This document shows positions 33,644 through 42,196 of a DNA stretch of 64,000 bases, piece by piece. The position numbers and the translations under genes were made by a program. The DNA comes from an uncultured Chloroflexota bacterium (GTDB lineage: Bacteria > Chloroflexota > UBA11872 > UBA12225), in assembly GCA_902805635.1 (NCBI GenBank), contig CADCTC010000170.1:8354-72353 (forward strand), given 5' to 3'. Below the pieces are notes generated by a model, which made no database searches, had not been told where the DNA came from, and saw nothing but the letters and a program-made list of their open reading frames with translations. Position 1 is the first letter of the stretch; the number at the start of each line of letters is the position of its first letter.

Positions 33644-34960
33644 TCAGGGTGTCGGCGTCTGGTGCAGTGCGTCAGGCCTTGGGAGTGGCCGCGGCGCACT
33701 GGCTACGGCAGCCAAGGGTTCCACCAACTGCTCAGTCGAACGAGCGCCGCCGGACCGCGTTGCGCCAAGTAGCTCACGATACAGGCCAAGATAGGCGGCG
33801 GCCATGCGCTCGTGCGTGTAGCGCGCCCGGACTCGGGCGTGCGCCAGCGTGGCGTAGTGCGTCACCGTTGGGCGGTCGCCGGACAGGCGCTCGAGCAGCG
33901 CCGCCAGCGCCCCCGGCGTGTTGCGCTCGAAGTAGAGCGCCGCCGGACCCCAGACCTCGCGATACGAAGGGATGTCATTGGCCACCACCGCACACCCCGC
34001 CAGCGCCGCCTCGGCCGGTCCGAGCCCAAACGGGTCGTAGCTGGCCGGAGCGATGCACAGCGCCGCCCGGCCGAGCAGGCTGGCCAGCGCGTGTTTGTCC
34101 AGGAAACCGCTGTAACTCAGGCCCGGTGCCGCGGGCATGGCGGATGGCGGGCGGCCGGGCTCGACCACCTCGCCCGCCACCTCCAGGCGCCAGGGACGGC
34201 GGCACAGCCGCAACGCCTCAGCCACCAGCTTGACGTTCTTGGCTTCGTCCCACGCACGCCCCGCCACCGTCACGGCCAGGTCGTCCTGGCGACCGACCTC
34301 TTGCGTTTCATCGTCCGCATTGACCGAGTCCACGGGCAGCGCGACGGCGTTGTGCACCACGTGCGGCGTGCGATCGAGCTGGTAGTGGCGCGTGATCTCG
34401 CCGGCCAGGAAACCGGACGGGCACACCACGGCGTCCGCCTGCTGCAGCGCGTGCCGCGCCAGGTCCAGCTGCCAGCGCAAGTAGTCCGGCAGAGTGCGCG
34501 GCGCCTCACCACCGTCCTTCACCCACGTCCACCACGTCACCAGGTCGCTGTGCACTCCCAGCAGCACCGGCGGCCGGCGCCCACCTTGGCCGCCACCTGC
34601 GCCACTCGTCCGGCCCAGCGCCTCGCCCACGCCGGCCAGCCCCAATTGGTTCACGTGTACCAGGTCCGCGCGCCATTCGGCTGCCAGCGCGCCGGCAGCG
34701 GCTCGGTGGCGCTCCAGCCAGTCACGCCCGCCCTCCATCCACTCCAGGCGCCCATCCAGCTGGCGCAGCGCCAGGCCCGGCACGGCGCGTGCGGCGGCCA
34801 CCTGCGACTCCGCCGGAGGCGGCCCCACCACGGCCAGCAGCACCTTCGCCTGGCCAGAGTGCCCCAGCGCCTGCGCGAGCGCCAGGCACGAGTCCCAGAC
34901 GCCGCCCACAGCGTCAGTCACCAGCAGCACGCGCAGCGGGTCAGACACGCGATCACGCAT
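33644..34960 (-). CDS. Family 4 (GT-B) glycosyltransferase
   Basis: A 438-residue retaining glycosyltransferase of the GT4 type. The N-terminal domain starts LRVLLVTDAVGGVWDSCLAL; the C-terminal donor site includes LAVTVAGRAWDEAKNVKLV, the ASYDPFGLGPAEAALAGCAVV motif (E-x7-E class) and DIPSYREVWG. I chose ATG 34960, preceded by GGTGG; it overlaps the upstream gene's stop by eight bases. A longer frame to 34999 exists. The C-terminal 30 residues are Pro/Arg-rich. It is part of the reverse polysaccharide operon. Confidence 0.92.
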   Translation of the reverse strand: MRDRVSDPLRVLLVTDAVGGVWDSCLALAQALGHSGQAKVLLAVVGPPPAESQVAAARAVPGLALRQLDGRLEWMEGGRDWLERHRAAAGALAAEWRADLVHVNQLGLAGVGEALGRTSGAGGGQGGRRPPVLLGVHSDLVTWWTWVKDGGEAPRTLPDYLRWQLDLARHALQQADAVVCPSGFLAGEITRHYQLDRTPHVVHNAVALPVDSVNADDETQEVGRQDDLAVTVAGRAWDEAKNVKLVAEALRLCRRPWRLEVAGEVVEPGRPPSAMPAAPGLSYSGFLDKHALASLLGRAALCIAPASYDPFGLGPAEAALAGCAVVANDIPSYREVWGPAALYFERNTPGALAALLERLSGDRPTVTHYATLAHARVRARYTHERMAAAYLGLYRELLGATRSGGARSTEQLVEPLAAVASAPRPLPRPDALHQTPTP

Positions 34961-35837
34961 AGCGGCGGGCCACCTGCTGGCAAAAGTAGGCGAACTCACC
35001 GGGATCGATTGGCGGGCTGGTGTGGTCCGCGCGCAAGCCGCGGCTGGGCGGCGTGAAGCACAGCGTCGCCGTCACCTCGAATGGATCGAGCGCGCGCATC
35101 ATCTGGTCGAAGAACTCCCAGCCACCCGGCACGCACGAGTCCCCCCAGCTCAGGCCCGTGCGCAGTGAGCGCACGCCCAGCCGCTTGAGCCATGAAACGG
35201 TCCGGTCCAGCTGCTCGTAGTCGCCCAGGTGGATCCACTGCACCAACCCCCACTCCGGAGGAAAGTGGCGCAGCGCCAGCTTGGGCGTGCCGTCCGCGGT
35301 GAGCAGGCCGAAGTAGAAGTGCCGGAAGTACGACGATCCCTCGGCCTGCTTGTGGCGCGTCGTCGCGTCACGTGTGTGTGGCAGATCGAAGAGCGAGTAC
35401 CAGAAGATCTCGTCCACCAGCGGCGGGAGCAGCTGCATCGTCTTTTGCAGCCCGATCTCCTGGACCTCCTCGCACCCAAAGCTGCTCGTCCCCACCTCGG
35501 TGGCCCAGATGGGCAGGTCGGTCACCGCTCGAATCTCGGCGACGCGCTCCGGCCACTGGTCGATCGGCCACAGGTGCCAGTCGAACGGAAAGCCGTGGAT
35601 CGCCACCGCATCCACGTGCTGCTTTAAGTCGTGGCCGTTGACGAGACGGTCCATGAAATTCGCGTCGATCGGCGCGATCCCACCCAGCACCACCGGGAGC
35701 CCCGGCGCCTCGCGGTGCAGCTCGGCGGCGCTCCAGCGCACCATCTGCGCGTAGATGGACCACTCGGGATCGAGCGTGAAGTCCCAATGGGAGAGGTTAT
35801 TCGGCTCGTTCCAGAGCATGACGGCACGCAGCGTCAC
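34953..35837 (-). CDS. Glycosidase-like TIM barrel, apparently circularly permuted (copy 1)
   Basis: A 294-residue protein with clan GH-A features of the beta-xylosidase (GH39-like) type. The acid/base site is already at the N-terminus (VMLWNEPNN, Glu11), the nucleophile region follows (WATEVGTSSFG, Glu114), then WYSLFDLP and GLLTADGTPKLALRHF, normally near the C-terminus. After that comes what is normally the beginning of the barrel: LGVRSLRTGLSWGDS, then DPFEVTATLCFTPPSRG and FAYFCQQVARRYA. The strand order is therefore 4-8 then 1-3. The GTG start overlaps the upstream stop (GTGA), fixing the N-terminus. A paralogue of identical length is at 38924-39808. No signal peptide. Confidence 0.82.
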   Translation of the reverse strand: MTLRAVMLWNEPNNLSHWDFTLDPEWSIYAQMVRWSAAELHREAPGLPVVLGGIAPIDANFMDRLVNGHDLKQHVDAVAIHGFPFDWHLWPIDQWPERVAEIRAVTDLPIWATEVGTSSFGCEEVQEIGLQKTMQLLPPLVDEIFWYSLFDLPHTRDATTRHKQAEGSSYFRHFYFGLLTADGTPKLALRHFPPEWGLVQWIHLGDYEQLDRTVSWLKRLGVRSLRTGLSWGDSCVPGGWEFFDQMMRALDPFEVTATLCFTPPSRGLRADHTSPPIDPGEFAYFCQQVARRYA

Positions 35838-36982
35838 GCGGCCTCCCCTCCTGCCACATGGCTCATGGTTCGCAGCGGCGACGCATCGGGCACAGTGGGC
35901 ACATCAGGGGTATGCCCCCCGGCAGGGACACCCAGCTCCGCCAGCAGCTGGTGCAGCTGGTCTACGCGCTGAACGTACGTGTGGCCGGCCAGGATGCGCC
36001 GCCGCGCGGCGTCGCCCATGCGGCGGCGCTCGACGTCGGGCACGTCAAATGCGGCCAGCACGTCATCACGGGTCGTGGCCACCAGCGCCTCACGTCCGGC
36101 TACAAAGAACGTCTGGAACCCCGGCCAGCTATCTGAGATGAGCGGCGCGCCACACGCAGCGGCCTCGAAGAGCGTCACAGAGGGCGACCAGCCGATGTGG
36201 CGCATCTGCCGGCGCGTCGCCTTGACCTGCCAGGCGCAGCTGGCATGAAATGCGGCGTGCTCCGGCGGGCTAACGTGCGCGAAGTGCGCGACGTTGGGCG
36301 GCAGCGCAATCTCCGCCGGGTACTGCGGCCCTGCCAGCGCGAACCGCCGCTCCGGGCAGAGCCGCGCCGGAGCCAGGAACAGCTCGTCCACCATGTCCTG
36401 GCGCGCGTCCGAGTACGTCCCCATGTAGCCAAGGTCGCAGCGGAAGCGCTCGTCGGGCGCCACCGGCCGGTAGAGCGCGGCGTCGACCGCGCAGTAGAAC
36501 GGCTCTACCCGCCGCGCGCCGAACGCGCGCAGCTCGTCCAGCACCGGGCCGCCGCCGAAGGACAGCACCAGGTCGAAGCGCGCAAGCTGGTCGGCGCGCA
36601 GGTAGTCGGTGCGCCCCACCTGGCGGAACTGCTCAAGCGTGACTGGTGTGTCGATGTCGTAGTAGACGAGCAGCGCGCGCGTTGCACCCGGCAGCCAGTC
36701 CGCGATCGCCACGCCATCGACGGCGTAGCTGCCCAGCACTACCACGTCCGCTCCGGCCACAGCAGCCTCCACCGCGGGAGGCGGCCACGCGTCGTAGCGC
36801 CGGATGTCGCAGTAGTCCGCCTGTGGCAGGTCGCAGTTGGCGTCGTACCACTGCGTGCGCCGCTCGTAGAACGTCACGTCGTGCCCGCGCGCCGCCAGCT
36901 CGCGCACCAGGCCGCGGAACGTCGTCGCGTGGCCGTTTCCCCAGCTGCTCGCTATAGACAGGCCGAAGAACACGAAGTTCAT
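35834..36982 (-). CDS. CgeB-like glycosyltransferase (copy C)
   Basis: A 382-residue GT-B glycosyltransferase similar to copies A and B. The N-terminal domain begins MNFVFFGLSIASSWGNGHAT and TFRGLVRELAARGHDVTFYE; the second domain has CDLGYMGTYSDARQDMVDEL; the C-terminal donor region is IGWSPSVTLFEAAACGAPLI followed by SDSWPGFQTFF. The ATG overlaps the preceding dehydrogenase stop by one base (TGATG), and its own stop overlaps the next start. Three such paralogues in one operon suggest consecutive sugar additions to one oligosaccharide. Confidence 0.9.
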   Translation of the reverse strand: MNFVFFGLSIASSWGNGHATTFRGLVRELAARGHDVTFYERRTQWYDANCDLPQADYCDIRRYDAWPPPAVEAAVAGADVVVLGSYAVDGVAIADWLPGATRALLVYYDIDTPVTLEQFRQVGRTDYLRADQLARFDLVLSFGGGPVLDELRAFGARRVEPFYCAVDAALYRPVAPDERFRCDLGYMGTYSDARQDMVDELFLAPARLCPERRFALAGPQYPAEIALPPNVAHFAHVSPPEHAAFHASCAWQVKATRRQMRHIGWSPSVTLFEAAACGAPLISDSWPGFQTFFVAGREALVATTRDDVLAAFDVPDVERRRMGDAARRRILAGHTYVQRVDQLHQLLAELGVPAGGHTPDVPTVPDASPLRTMSHVAGGEAA

Positions 36983-37989
36983 CAGCGGCGTCCCTCCGTA
37001 CCGCTCTGCCTGGCGGCGCTGCCGTCGTGTATGCCGTCGCCGCCCTCCGCGAGCACCACCGCCTTGACGAACCCTTCCGGTCGCGCCGCCGCGGTTTCGA
37101 ATGCGTGCTGCAAGTCGTCCAGGCGGAATCGGTGGGTGACCAGCGGCGCCACCTGGAGGTCACCCCGCGCCGCCAGCGCCAGCCCCCGCCGCGCGCCGTC
37201 CACCATCTTCTCGCGTGAGCGGAAATGGCAGTTGGCAATGCGCAGCGCCTTCCAGTTCCATTCGTGCACCGGGACCTGGCGACCGGCTCCCTGGTGGTAT
37301 CCCACAATGGCGAGCGTCCCCTCCGGCCGCAACAGAGACGCGCTGATCGCCAGCATCTCCTCCGACCCGGTTGCTTCGATCACCACGTCCACACCCTCAC
37401 CTTGGGTCAGCTCCCAGACGCGGCCCTGCACCTCGTCTGTGCCACAGGTATGGGAAGCACTCAGCTCTCCGGCCAGCGCACGCGCCTCCGGTCGCCGCGC
37501 CGCGACCAGCAGCCAGCGCGGCGCTGCCCGGCGCACCAGCTGCGCCAGCAGCAGCGCCATAAAGCCGGCGCCCAGGATCACCACGCGGTCGTCGGGCCGC
37601 ACGCCGATCGTGTCCAGAGAATTAACAGCGCACGCCAACGGCTCCGCCAGCGCCAGGTCAGGCGCCAAGCCTTCCGGCACAGGCAGCGCCGCGGCTGCGT
37701 CTACCGTCACCAGTGCGCCATACGCGCCGCCGGCCAGCGCCGGCGCCGCCAGGTCACCCACCTGCCAGCCCGTCACACCCGGCCCCACCGCCTCCACGCG
37801 TCCCACTGCCTCATGCCCCAGCCGCGCCGGGTACTGCTGCCACGGGTTGCGCCCCAGGAAGACGTCCAGCTCGCTGGCGCACAGGCCGCACGCCACCGTG
37901 CGGAGGAGTAGTTGACCCGTCTCCGGGTCCGGAGCCTGCTGCTCCGCCGAAGCAAACCTCCCAGGGCCCTCCAGCACCATCACCCGCAT
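36982..37989 (-). CDS. Zinc-type alcohol/polyol dehydrogenase (MDR family)
   Basis: A 335-residue medium-chain dehydrogenase/reductase. Catalytic zinc ligands are Cys34 (ACGLCASE) and the GHEAVG His-Glu pair near residue 59. The four-Cys structural zinc loop of classical alcohol dehydrogenases is absent, as in some sugar-linked members. The NAD(P)-binding fold has VVILGAGFMALLLAQLV. It is the first gene of the six-gene reverse operon and is coupled to copy C by a one-base overlap. A role in making or modifying a sugar precursor (keto- or threonine-dehydrogenase-like) is inferred from context. Confidence 0.88.
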   Translation of the reverse strand: MRVMVLEGPGRFASAEQQAPDPETGQLLLRTVACGLCASELDVFLGRNPWQQYPARLGHEAVGRVEAVGPGVTGWQVGDLAAPALAGGAYGALVTVDAAAALPVPEGLAPDLALAEPLACAVNSLDTIGVRPDDRVVILGAGFMALLLAQLVRRAAPRWLLVAARRPEARALAGELSASHTCGTDEVQGRVWELTQGEGVDVVIEATGSEEMLAISASLLRPEGTLAIVGYHQGAGRQVPVHEWNWKALRIANCHFRSREKMVDGARRGLALAARGDLQVAPLVTHRFRLDDLQHAFETAAARPEGFVKAVVLAEGGDGIHDGSAARQSGTEGRR

Positions 37990-38215
37990 ATCACGTTCAC
38001 CACTCGCACTGCCTGCCGCCGCACCGCATCTGTCCTCCCCACCTGCGCCTCTCTAGACACCGGTAAGCTTCTTCTACTTACCAGCGCGAAGGCTCATTGA
38101 CCTGTGCAGGAACTGTGCCACCGAAGTAGATCGCAAAGCGGCATGCGGTTTGCCGAGAACGCTCGCCCCGGCGCAGTCCCATCTAGGCTACGGCGGGACG
38201 CAAAAGGAGCGAGTG

Positions 38216-38878
38216 ATGACCGGATCCGGCACGATAGGCAGTGAGCGAGAGCCCGGCGGGGGCGGAGCGGTCCCGCAGAGCACCGGCGCGGCCGATGTAA
38301 CGCACACATCCGACACCAGCGGTGGATCGAGCGCGATTGGACGGGCGAGCGCCGGCCTCACCGGCCTCGGCGCCGACTCGGCCAGCTCGGGTGATTCCCT
38401 ACAAGGCGGACAGACCGAGCGCACGACGCTTGGCGATGCCCAGGGCACCCAAGGCGCAGGCCTCAACCTCGGCCTCGGCAGCGGCGCTGCCGGCGGCCTG
38501 GGCATGCACGGCGATACGGAAGCGCGGCTGCGCGCCGAAGTCACCGGTCCCAGCGGCGGCGCGGCCGGCAGTGCCACACCGCACGGTGTGGAGCAGGCCG
38601 GCTCTGCCGACGGAGCGGCCGGAGGCTTGGGTGGTGGCCTGGGCGGTCCGAGCGGCGCAGGAGCGGGCACGGTGCGTGCCCGCGGCGCCGATGGCCACGA
38701 GAGCGGCGCTGGCCTGCGCGGCACAGGCGCCATGAACGACGACCGCGCGGACGAAACCGGCGCCTCGCCGGAAGCGCAGGACGGGACCACCACCGCGGCG
38801 CACGGCGGCAGCATCATCGACCGCGTCACCACCGGCCAGGGCGGCGACGTCGGTGGTGGGCTGACCGGACCGGGGTAA
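38216..38878 (+). CDS. Gly/Ala/Ser/Thr-rich disordered protein
   Basis: A 220-residue low-complexity protein, dominated by Gly, Ala, Ser and Thr with scattered Asp, His and Arg, and lacking hydrophobic helices or a signal peptide. It begins MTGSGTIGSEREPGGGGAV. AGGAG seven bases before the ATG supports genuine translation despite the composition. No family is recognised. Such proteins in this type of genome can be stress or desiccation related, but nothing here proves it. It is followed 45 bases later by the second permuted glycosidase-like gene. Confidence 0.65.
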   Translation: MTGSGTIGSEREPGGGGAVPQSTGAADVTHTSDTSGGSSAIGRASAGLTGLGADSASSGDSLQGGQTERTTLGDAQGTQGAGLNLGLGSGAAGGLGMHGDTEARLRAEVTGPSGGAAGSATPHGVEQAGSADGAAGGLGGGLGGPSGAGAGTVRARGADGHESGAGLRGTGAMNDDRADETGASPEAQDGTTTAAHGGSIIDRVTTGQGGDVGGGLTGPG

Positions 38879-38923
38879 AGTAGGCTGCCGCTCCCCAGAA
38901 CGAGGCAGCACCACGAGGGCAGC

Positions 38924-39808
38924 ATGATTGAGGCGGTCAAGCTTTGGAACGAGCCGAATAACCGGTCGCACTGGGACTTCACGCTCGACCCGGAGTGGAC
39001 CGCCTTCTCGCGTTTGGTGACGCTGGCGGCGGACGCCGTGGCGGCCGAGCGGCCGGGGCTGACCCGCGTGCTGGGCGGCATCTCGCCCATCGACCCGGAC
39101 TTCCTGGGCACGCTCCAGCGTCAAGGCGTGCTGGACCACGTAGACGCGGTGGCGGTGCACGGGTTTCCAATGGACTGGAACCCGTGGTCGGTACACGAGT
39201 GGCCGGATCGCCTGGCGGAGGTGCGCGCCGTCACCGGCCTGCCGCTCTGGGTCACCGAGGTGGGCGTGTCCAGCTTCGGCTGCGAGGAGGTGCAGGCGTT
39301 CGGCGTGCGGCGCACGGCGGAGCTGCTGGGCGGCCAGGCCGAGCGCATCCACTGGTACAGCCTGTTCGACCTGCCCCGCGACTGGGGCGCCGAATCGCTG
39401 GACCCCGACTCGGAGGGAGAAGCCTACTTCCGCCACTTCCACATGGGGCTGCTGCGCGCCGGCGGCGCGCCCAAGCAGGCGCTGCGCGTCTTCGCGGAGC
39501 ACGTCCCCCCGCTGGGCATCTGCCAGTGGTTCCATATGGACGACGCGCGCCTGGACGACGCGGTGCGCCTGCTGCGCGACCTGGGGGTGCGGTACCTGCG
39601 CACCGGCCTCTCCTGGGCGGACAGCTACCGGCCCGACGCGCTGGCGTGGTTCGACCGCCAGATGGCGGCGCTGGAGCCGTTCGACCTGACGGTGACCTTC
39701 TGCTTCACCCCCGCCGCGCAGGGCCTGACGCCGCACCACACCAGCCCACCGCGCGAGCCCGAAGCCTTCGCCGACTTCTGCGCCGCAATGGTGCGTCGCT
39801 ACGCGTAA
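38924..39808 (+). CDS. Glycosidase-like TIM barrel, apparently circularly permuted (copy 2)
   Basis: A 294-residue paralogue of the product at 34953-35837, with the same inverted domain order. Catalytic Glu10 (VKLWNEPNN) and Glu112 (WVTEVGVSSFG) come first; VDAVAVHGFPMDW and RIHWYSLFDLP form later strands; then LGVRYLRTGLSWADSYRPDA, FDLTVTFCFTPAAQG and FADFCAAMVRRYA supply the strands that begin a normal GH39-like barrel. The end of the chain would join directly to its beginning. GAGGG precedes the ATG. The two copies agree over their whole length, so the order is not an assembly fault. Hydrolase or transglycosylase activity is not established. Confidence 0.82.
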   Translation: MIEAVKLWNEPNNRSHWDFTLDPEWTAFSRLVTLAADAVAAERPGLTRVLGGISPIDPDFLGTLQRQGVLDHVDAVAVHGFPMDWNPWSVHEWPDRLAEVRAVTGLPLWVTEVGVSSFGCEEVQAFGVRRTAELLGGQAERIHWYSLFDLPRDWGAESLDPDSEGEAYFRHFHMGLLRAGGAPKQALRVFAEHVPPLGICQWFHMDDARLDDAVRLLRDLGVRYLRTGLSWADSYRPDALAWFDRQMAALEPFDLTVTFCFTPAAQGLTPHHTSPPREPEAFADFCAAMVRRYA

Positions 39809-39900
39809 CTCGGTGGCGTGCTTCTTGCTTGTGTGGCGCGCCCGGACCTGAAGGGCTCCGGGAGCAGCCATCACAAGAGGGGGAGCGAAAACAACGCTCT

Positions 39901-42024
39901 ATGGCGATCGACATCGGGGTCGACACGAAACGACCGTTCTCAAGGTCTGGCGGCACGCAGGAACTCCCAGAAGCGCCAGCAGCGCAGCCCGCCCCACTGC
40001 TCTCCGCCCAGGCACAGGCGCTGGGGTTCTCAACGCTCGATGCGCTGAAGCGCGAGGTGCTCCGCCAGCGCGCCACCTGGTGGCAAGGGGAGCGGTTCCA
40101 CTGTCCACTGTGTGACGAGGACTACGCGGACGCGGCGCCGGCAGCGGACCACGTCGTGCGCCTGCAGCACCCCGTGCTGCGCGTGGACGGCGTCCGTCCA
40201 CGTACCGCGGCGCCGTGTTGGGCGGACGCGGAGCTCGACTACGTGCGCGCGCTGCGCGGTCCCAACCTCCACGCGCGCACCCCGGTCCTGAAGGTGACGT
40301 TGATGGAGCGCAAAGCCGACGGAGTGGCGGCGCGACCGGTCACTTCTCGCTTCACCACCCGTCTGGCCACCGCGCTGCCCGGATTGGCTGGCGATCACGG
40401 TATCCGCTCGCTGCAACGGCGGCTGGGCAGCCGCAGCGGCGGCGCCCCCATCGCGCTGGCGGCGCGGTTGGCGGCCCAGGAGCTGCTGCGCCTGGCGGGC
40501 CACGAACCGGAGATCGCCAAAATGCTGCCCGACCCCGATCCGCAGACCTGCGGGTTCCTCCTGGGTTACACCGACGAGGCGCTGGGACGTTTGGCGGTAG
40601 AGGCAGCGGCGCAGCTGACGCTCGCCGCCTGGCGCGGCACGGCCTACGACATTGCCGGTGATCTCGACCGGCTGCGCGCGCTGTCGACAGCGCCTTCCCC
40701 TAACGTACGCCGGATGGCGGTGGCCGCGCCGGGGCGACCCGGTCGTACCGCCGCTGTTGCTGCGCCCGGCCGTGGGCGGGCCGGCGCACGCCCTGGAGCG
40801 GTGCTGGCGCAGATTCCGGTGATCGCGGTCACGGGCACAAACGGCAAGACCACCACCACGCGTCTGATCGCCCACATGTACGAGACCGCGGATCACGTGG
40901 TGGGGCTGACTTCCACAGAGGGCACCTACATCGACGGCGAGCGCGTCATGAAAGGAGACTGCTCCGGACCCAAGAGCGCGCGTACCATCCTCTCTGACGA
41001 ACGGGTGGAGGCAGCCGTGCTTGAAACGGCGCGCGGCGGCATCTTGCGCGAGGGGCTGGCGTTCGAGAGCTGCACGGTGGGAGTGGTGACCAACGTCACG
41101 GCGGACCACCTGGGCATAGGGGGCGTGCATACGCTGGCGGACCTGGCGCGGGTGAAGCAGGTGGTGGTGCAGGCGGTACGTCCCGACGGCGCGGCTGTGC
41201 TGAATGCGGACGATCCGCTGGTGGCCGGCATGGTCGCCGCCACCGAGGCGCGCACCGTCTTTTTCTCCACCAGCGCCCGCAACGCCGTGGTCACGGAGCA
41301 CCTCTCACGGGGTGGCGCGGCGGTGCTGGCGCAGGACGGCGAGATCCTGCTGGCAGCCGGCAACCTGCGCACGCGCGTCGCCCGGCTGGAAGCGGTGCCG
41401 TTCACCGCGGGTGGGCGCATCCTCTTCCAGGTCAAGAACGCGCTGGCGGCCACCGCCGCCGCCTGGGCAGCGGGCCTGGGCCTGCGCGCTATTGCCCGCG
41501 CGTTGGCCACGTTCCAGACCGACGCCGCCACGGTGCCAGGCCGCTTCAACGTGGGAGAGTACGCCGGCGTGGAGGTGGTGCTCGATTACGCGCACAACCC
41601 GGGCGCCCTGGAGGCACTGGGTGCTGCGGTGCAGGCGCTGGCGCCGCGCCGCACCATCCTGGCGATCGGCCTGCCGGGCGACCGGCGCGATGACGACCTG
41701 CACGCCAGCATGGCTGCCACCCTGGGTTGGGTGGACGAGTACGTGCTGTGCGACCACGGTGACCGGCGCGGCCGGACGGAAGGCGAAGTGCCGCGCTTGC
41801 TGCAGCGCGTGGTCCCCAGCAGCACGCCCTCGGTCTGTGCCACCAGCCAGGCGGACGGCATCTCGCTCGCGTGGGAGCGCGCCCGTCCCGGCGATCGCAT
41901 CGTCGTCATCGTCTACGACGCCGAGACAGCCTTGGCCCAGGTGCAGGCGCTGGCGCACGCGGCGCCGTTCGGTGGACCACAGCACGAAAACACCTCAGGC
42001 AACGGATCGCCACGCTCAGCGTAG
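39901..42024 (+). CDS. Cyanophycin-synthetase-like Mur ligase lacking ATP-grasp domain
   Basis: A 707-residue protein. Residues 1-60 are variable. A C2H2-like motif follows (Cys68, Cys71, His84, His90; C-x2-C-x12-H-x5-H). Residues about 112-262 match the N-terminal domain of cyanophycin synthetase (VRALRGPNLHAR, ATALPGL, LAAQELLRLAG, GRLAVEAAAQLTLAAW). The central ATP-grasp domain is absent. From 306 a Mur ligase follows directly: P-loop VTGTNGKTTTTR, then EGTYIDGERVMKGDCSGPKS, LETARGGILREGL and VTNVTADHLGI, with a C-terminal domain (DYAHNPGALEALG). It should ligate an amino acid to a carboxylate using ATP, but the product is unknown. The ribosome binding site is distant from the ATG, so the start is uncertain. 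Confidence 0.85.
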   Translation: MAIDIGVDTKRPFSRSGGTQELPEAPAAQPAPLLSAQAQALGFSTLDALKREVLRQRATWWQGERFHCPLCDEDYADAAPAADHVVRLQHPVLRVDGVRPRTAAPCWADAELDYVRALRGPNLHARTPVLKVTLMERKADGVAARPVTSRFTTRLATALPGLAGDHGIRSLQRRLGSRSGGAPIALAARLAAQELLRLAGHEPEIAKMLPDPDPQTCGFLLGYTDEALGRLAVEAAAQLTLAAWRGTAYDIAGDLDRLRALSTAPSPNVRRMAVAAPGRPGRTAAVAAPGRGRAGARPGAVLAQIPVIAVTGTNGKTTTTRLIAHMYETADHVVGLTSTEGTYIDGERVMKGDCSGPKSARTILSDERVEAAVLETARGGILREGLAFESCTVGVVTNVTADHLGIGGVHTLADLARVKQVVVQAVRPDGAAVLNADDPLVAGMVAATEARTVFFSTSARNAVVTEHLSRGGAAVLAQDGEILLAAGNLRTRVARLEAVPFTAGGRILFQVKNALAATAAAWAAGLGLRAIARALATFQTDAATVPGRFNVGEYAGVEVVLDYAHNPGALEALGAAVQALAPRRTILAIGLPGDRRDDDLHASMAATLGWVDEYVLCDHGDRRGRTEGEVPRLLQRVVPSSTPSVCATSQADGISLAWERARPGDRIVVIVYDAETALAQVQALAHAAPFGGPQHENTSGNGSPRSA

Positions 42025-42070
42025 CCGCGCAGCGTAGACATCGTGAGGCCACCCAGATAGTGGCCCTTTC

Positions 42071-42110
42071 TGACCTGGCCAGATGGCTAATCAGGAGTCT
42101 GGCCAGGTGA
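42071..42110. promoter_or_regulatory. Inverted repeat after Mur-ligase gene
   Basis: TGACCTGGCCAGA and TCTGGCCAGGTGA form arms matching at 12 of 13 positions around a 14-base loop, 47 bases after the Mur-ligase stop. There is no T-run, so it may be an operator or RNA-processing hairpin, not an intrinsic terminator. Confidence 0.45.
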
Positions 42111-42196
42111 CCGATCCCGCACGCAGCCTGGGATGTCACCATAGATGTGGAGCCTGTCCCACCCCTCCAGGGGCAGGCGCCTCCCTCTGCGCTCAG

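Noticed and set aside
34953-39808. Permuted glycosidase order as an assembly artefact
   Set aside because: Two diverged paralogues on opposite strands show the same order and length, and one start is fixed by overlap with its upstream gene.
38995-39900. Long open frame continuing upstream of the Mur-ligase gene
   Set aside because: Over this stretch it is an Arg/Ala/Gly-rich shadow of the glycosidase-like gene in another frame; recognisable ligase sequence begins only after 39901.
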